Part shown: positions 61,761 to 64,000 of the stretch, in pieces
Layout of the letters: every line of letters starts with the position of its first letter
Numbering within the stretch: the first letter of the stretch is position 1
NCBI GenBank assembly: GCA_963691815.1
Contig: OY829645.1
Span: 43,209,094-43,273,093 of the forward strand
Length of the DNA: 64,000 nt
DNA from: Echiichthys vipera
Taxonomy: Eukaryota > Chordata > Actinopteri > Perciformes > Trachinidae
Reading direction: 5' to 3'
The notes under the pieces: generated by a model
What the model saw: only the letters and a program-made list of their open reading frames with translations
Told to the model about the DNA's origin: nothing
Database searches by the model: none
Made by a program: the position numbers and the translations under genes

Positions 61761-62390
61761 AGAACAGTCGTGAGCTGCCTGTTAAGTTATTTTGGTTTAT
61801 TTTCCTTCCATTTTTGATAGTTTTGTGAATACGGAGAACACTTTTATGTTGTTTATGTTCTTTTCTGCTTAAAATCAATAAAATCTAAAAAAACAAAAAC
61901 ATGTGTCCATTCTGCTTTCAGTGTAAATCTGCTCTATAGATGTGAAAATAGAAATAAGAATAGGTAAACGCAGATGACGATATGTGACAATATCAATATG
62001 TGTAAATACCAAACCAGAGTTTAATGAAGTAAAGGAGATATAAATGAATAAATAATAACAGATTAAAGCAGCTGACAGGTGAAATTGACGCCCTTTGGTG
62101 CAGTTTGGTGTTAACATACATGGTCATTATACACTTAACTCTCCCTGTGTGTTTGTTTTTATGTATTCGTATTCTGCAGTTACTTATTATTTCTGTTTTT
62201 GATGTTAGTTCTTTTGTGATTTGTCCTCGTTGTACCCTGCGTGTTCTGTCACGGCTCACTGAAGTAAACCGATTGGTCTACGGAGACAGAAATAAAGTTA
62301 AAGTTCAATGTTTCAGTGTTTTCCAACTTAATATTTTGTGCACGTAATAAAGCTGCTGACAAAACCACGATTACATCATGGTGACTCAGC

Positions 62391-62533
<143 letters not shown>

Positions 62534-62849
62534 ATAATCTGCTAAACAACCAACATAAATTTTTACAGCATAGGCAAAGTCCAGGTCAGATACACACCAA
62601 CAGTCCTGCTCCTTCACAATAAAAGCCTATTTTAGTCGCAGTGACATAAAAACACTATTATTTAAAATAATTTAAAATAAGGTAACTTTAAGAAAAGCAG
62701 ATATTTGTTTCTACACTGTCGTCTGTCAGAGAAACATCTCTGCAGGACGTGTGTCACGCTGCTTAACGCTGTTTAACGAAAGGTCACGCGGTGAAAGGCT
62801 TCGTCCTCTGGAGAAAATGAATGCATCCAGTAAACTTTAACATCTGATG

Positions 62850-62921
<72 letters not shown>

Positions 62922-63399
62922 TGATAATAATAATAATAATAGCGTACACAACAGCAGAAGAAGATAAATATTATTTAAACGTGTATGTGTATGTAAATAT
63001 ATGTATACATTTTATTTTTGTTTAATTTAATTTATTTTTTATCATTATTATTTATTTTATTTTCTCTTTATCTGCTACTTTTTCATTTTTAATTATTATT
63101 ATTATTATTTAGTTTTTTCTCTGTTTTTCTGCTATTTTTCCTTTTTTTTTTACAATAATTATTATTATTAATTTTATTTTTTAAATTATTATTATTTCGT
63201 TTTTTCTCTTTTTTAAATTTCTTATTTTTCTTCTACTTTTTAATTTTAATTTTTATTATTGTTTTTATTCATTTTATTTTTTCCTTTTCGTTCTTAAATT
63301 ATTTTTAAATTATTATTATTATTTATTTTATTTTCTCTCTTGTTTCTTCTACTTTTTTCTCTCTTGATCATTTTTTTTATTTTTTTTTATTTACAGAAG

Positions 63400-63545
63400 G
63401 TTGTTGACGTCTGTTGCTGTGAACCAGAGATTAAAGCCCCTTTCACACAGATTAAAGCCCCTTTAACACATGCAAACCTCAAATGATCCAGACGTTAACG
63501 GGCTGGGCTGCGTGTGAGAACGCAAACATCGGAGTCAGACCAAGA
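63400..63545. repeat. Inverted relative of 46560-46715
   Basis: Contains GACGTCTGTTGCTGTGAACC, ATTAAAGCCCCTTTCACAC twice, and GCAAACCTCAAATGATC. In reverse these match CACAGCCACAGACGTC, the 22-bp units and GATCATTTGAGGTTTGC near 46575-46700. Dispersed repeat, family unknown. Confidence 0.6.
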
Positions 63546-64000
63546 ACAAAGACAAACAGAGATCGTTTTATATTCTCTATCTGTAACCTTTGAACGTCCT
63601 CCTGTTGTTTAGTTGTTATTGCTAAATTCTGTGCTTTTATCTTTTTTTTTATCTGTATGTTTGTGTTCGCTTGTGTCAGCAGATCAGATTCCTGATATGA
63701 AATCTGTTTAAATACTTTATAAAGTTTATTCTGATTTAATCTCAGAGTGAGTTCATGTGTGAAAACAGACGCTTATTGTTTCTTTTCCTTTTTCCCTTTT
63801 CATATTTTTTTTAATTATTATTATTATTATTTATTTTCTTTTTCTCTTTTTTTCTGCTACCTTTCCTTTTTTAAATATTATATATTATATATTATATATT
63901 ATTATTATTATTATTATTTATTTTATTTTTTCTGCAACCTTTTCCTTTTCCTTTATTATTATTATTATAATTATAAATAGTATTTTTCCTCTTTTTTCTG

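Overview
This is nuclear DNA from a ray-finned fish, most likely a percomorph teleost. The evidence is very long CA/GT microsatellites, tRNA-derived SINEs, fish-type L2 and other LINE remnants, many short hAT-like and Harbinger-like elements, and intron-rich genes whose encoded proteins align residue by residue with vertebrate families I recognise. Species was not determined.

All host genes lie on the minus strand, in the same order as in the human 3p14.3 block: ABHD6 (60952 down to 53831; its first, membrane-anchor exon lies above the window), RPP14 (about 51.2 kb down to 41330), HTD2 (41311 to 40841) and PXK (start codon at 35989, seventeen exons down to 4079; its last coding exon or exons are not seen and probably lie below position 1). 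I placed splice junctions by hand. Every junction keeps the reading frame and has GT/AG borders. RPP14 and HTD2 share one terminal exon: the RPP14 stop codon is 18 nt before the HTD2 start and in the same frame, so they form a bicistronic transcript joining an RNase P/MRP subunit to a mitochondrial fatty-acid-synthesis dehydratase. PXK binds phosphoinositides through its PX domain and carries a degenerate kinase-like domain. ABHD6 is a serine hydrolase of the monoacylglycerol-lipase type.

The rest is introns and intergenic DNA filled by repeats. The main items are: (i) an apparently intact two-ORF L2/CR1-clade LINE at about 20.7-26.5 kb, antisense in a PXK intron; (ii) five copies of a roughly 500-600 bp Harbinger-like element with GGGCGCACTCACACTGTCC ends, carrying a piece of a Myb/SANT-like (trihelix) coding region; (iii) several hAT-like elements with recognisable 8-bp target duplications, one apparently a composite made from two smaller palindromic elements; (iv) a 1.66-kb TIR element at 49.3-50.9 kb built of internal repeats; (v) minisatellites of 42 bp (2.8-3.5 kb) and 49 bp (52.0-52.7 kb); (vi) long polypurine/polypyrimidine tracts in RPP14 and ABHD6 introns.

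The most interesting host-gene observations are the in-frame RPP14/HTD2 junction, an ABHD6 intron that is open through its whole length in the coding frame (852 nt, no stop), UG or CA dinucleotide repeats abutting splice sites of ABHD6 and PXK, and near-identical inverted LINE fragments that flank three RPP14 exons.
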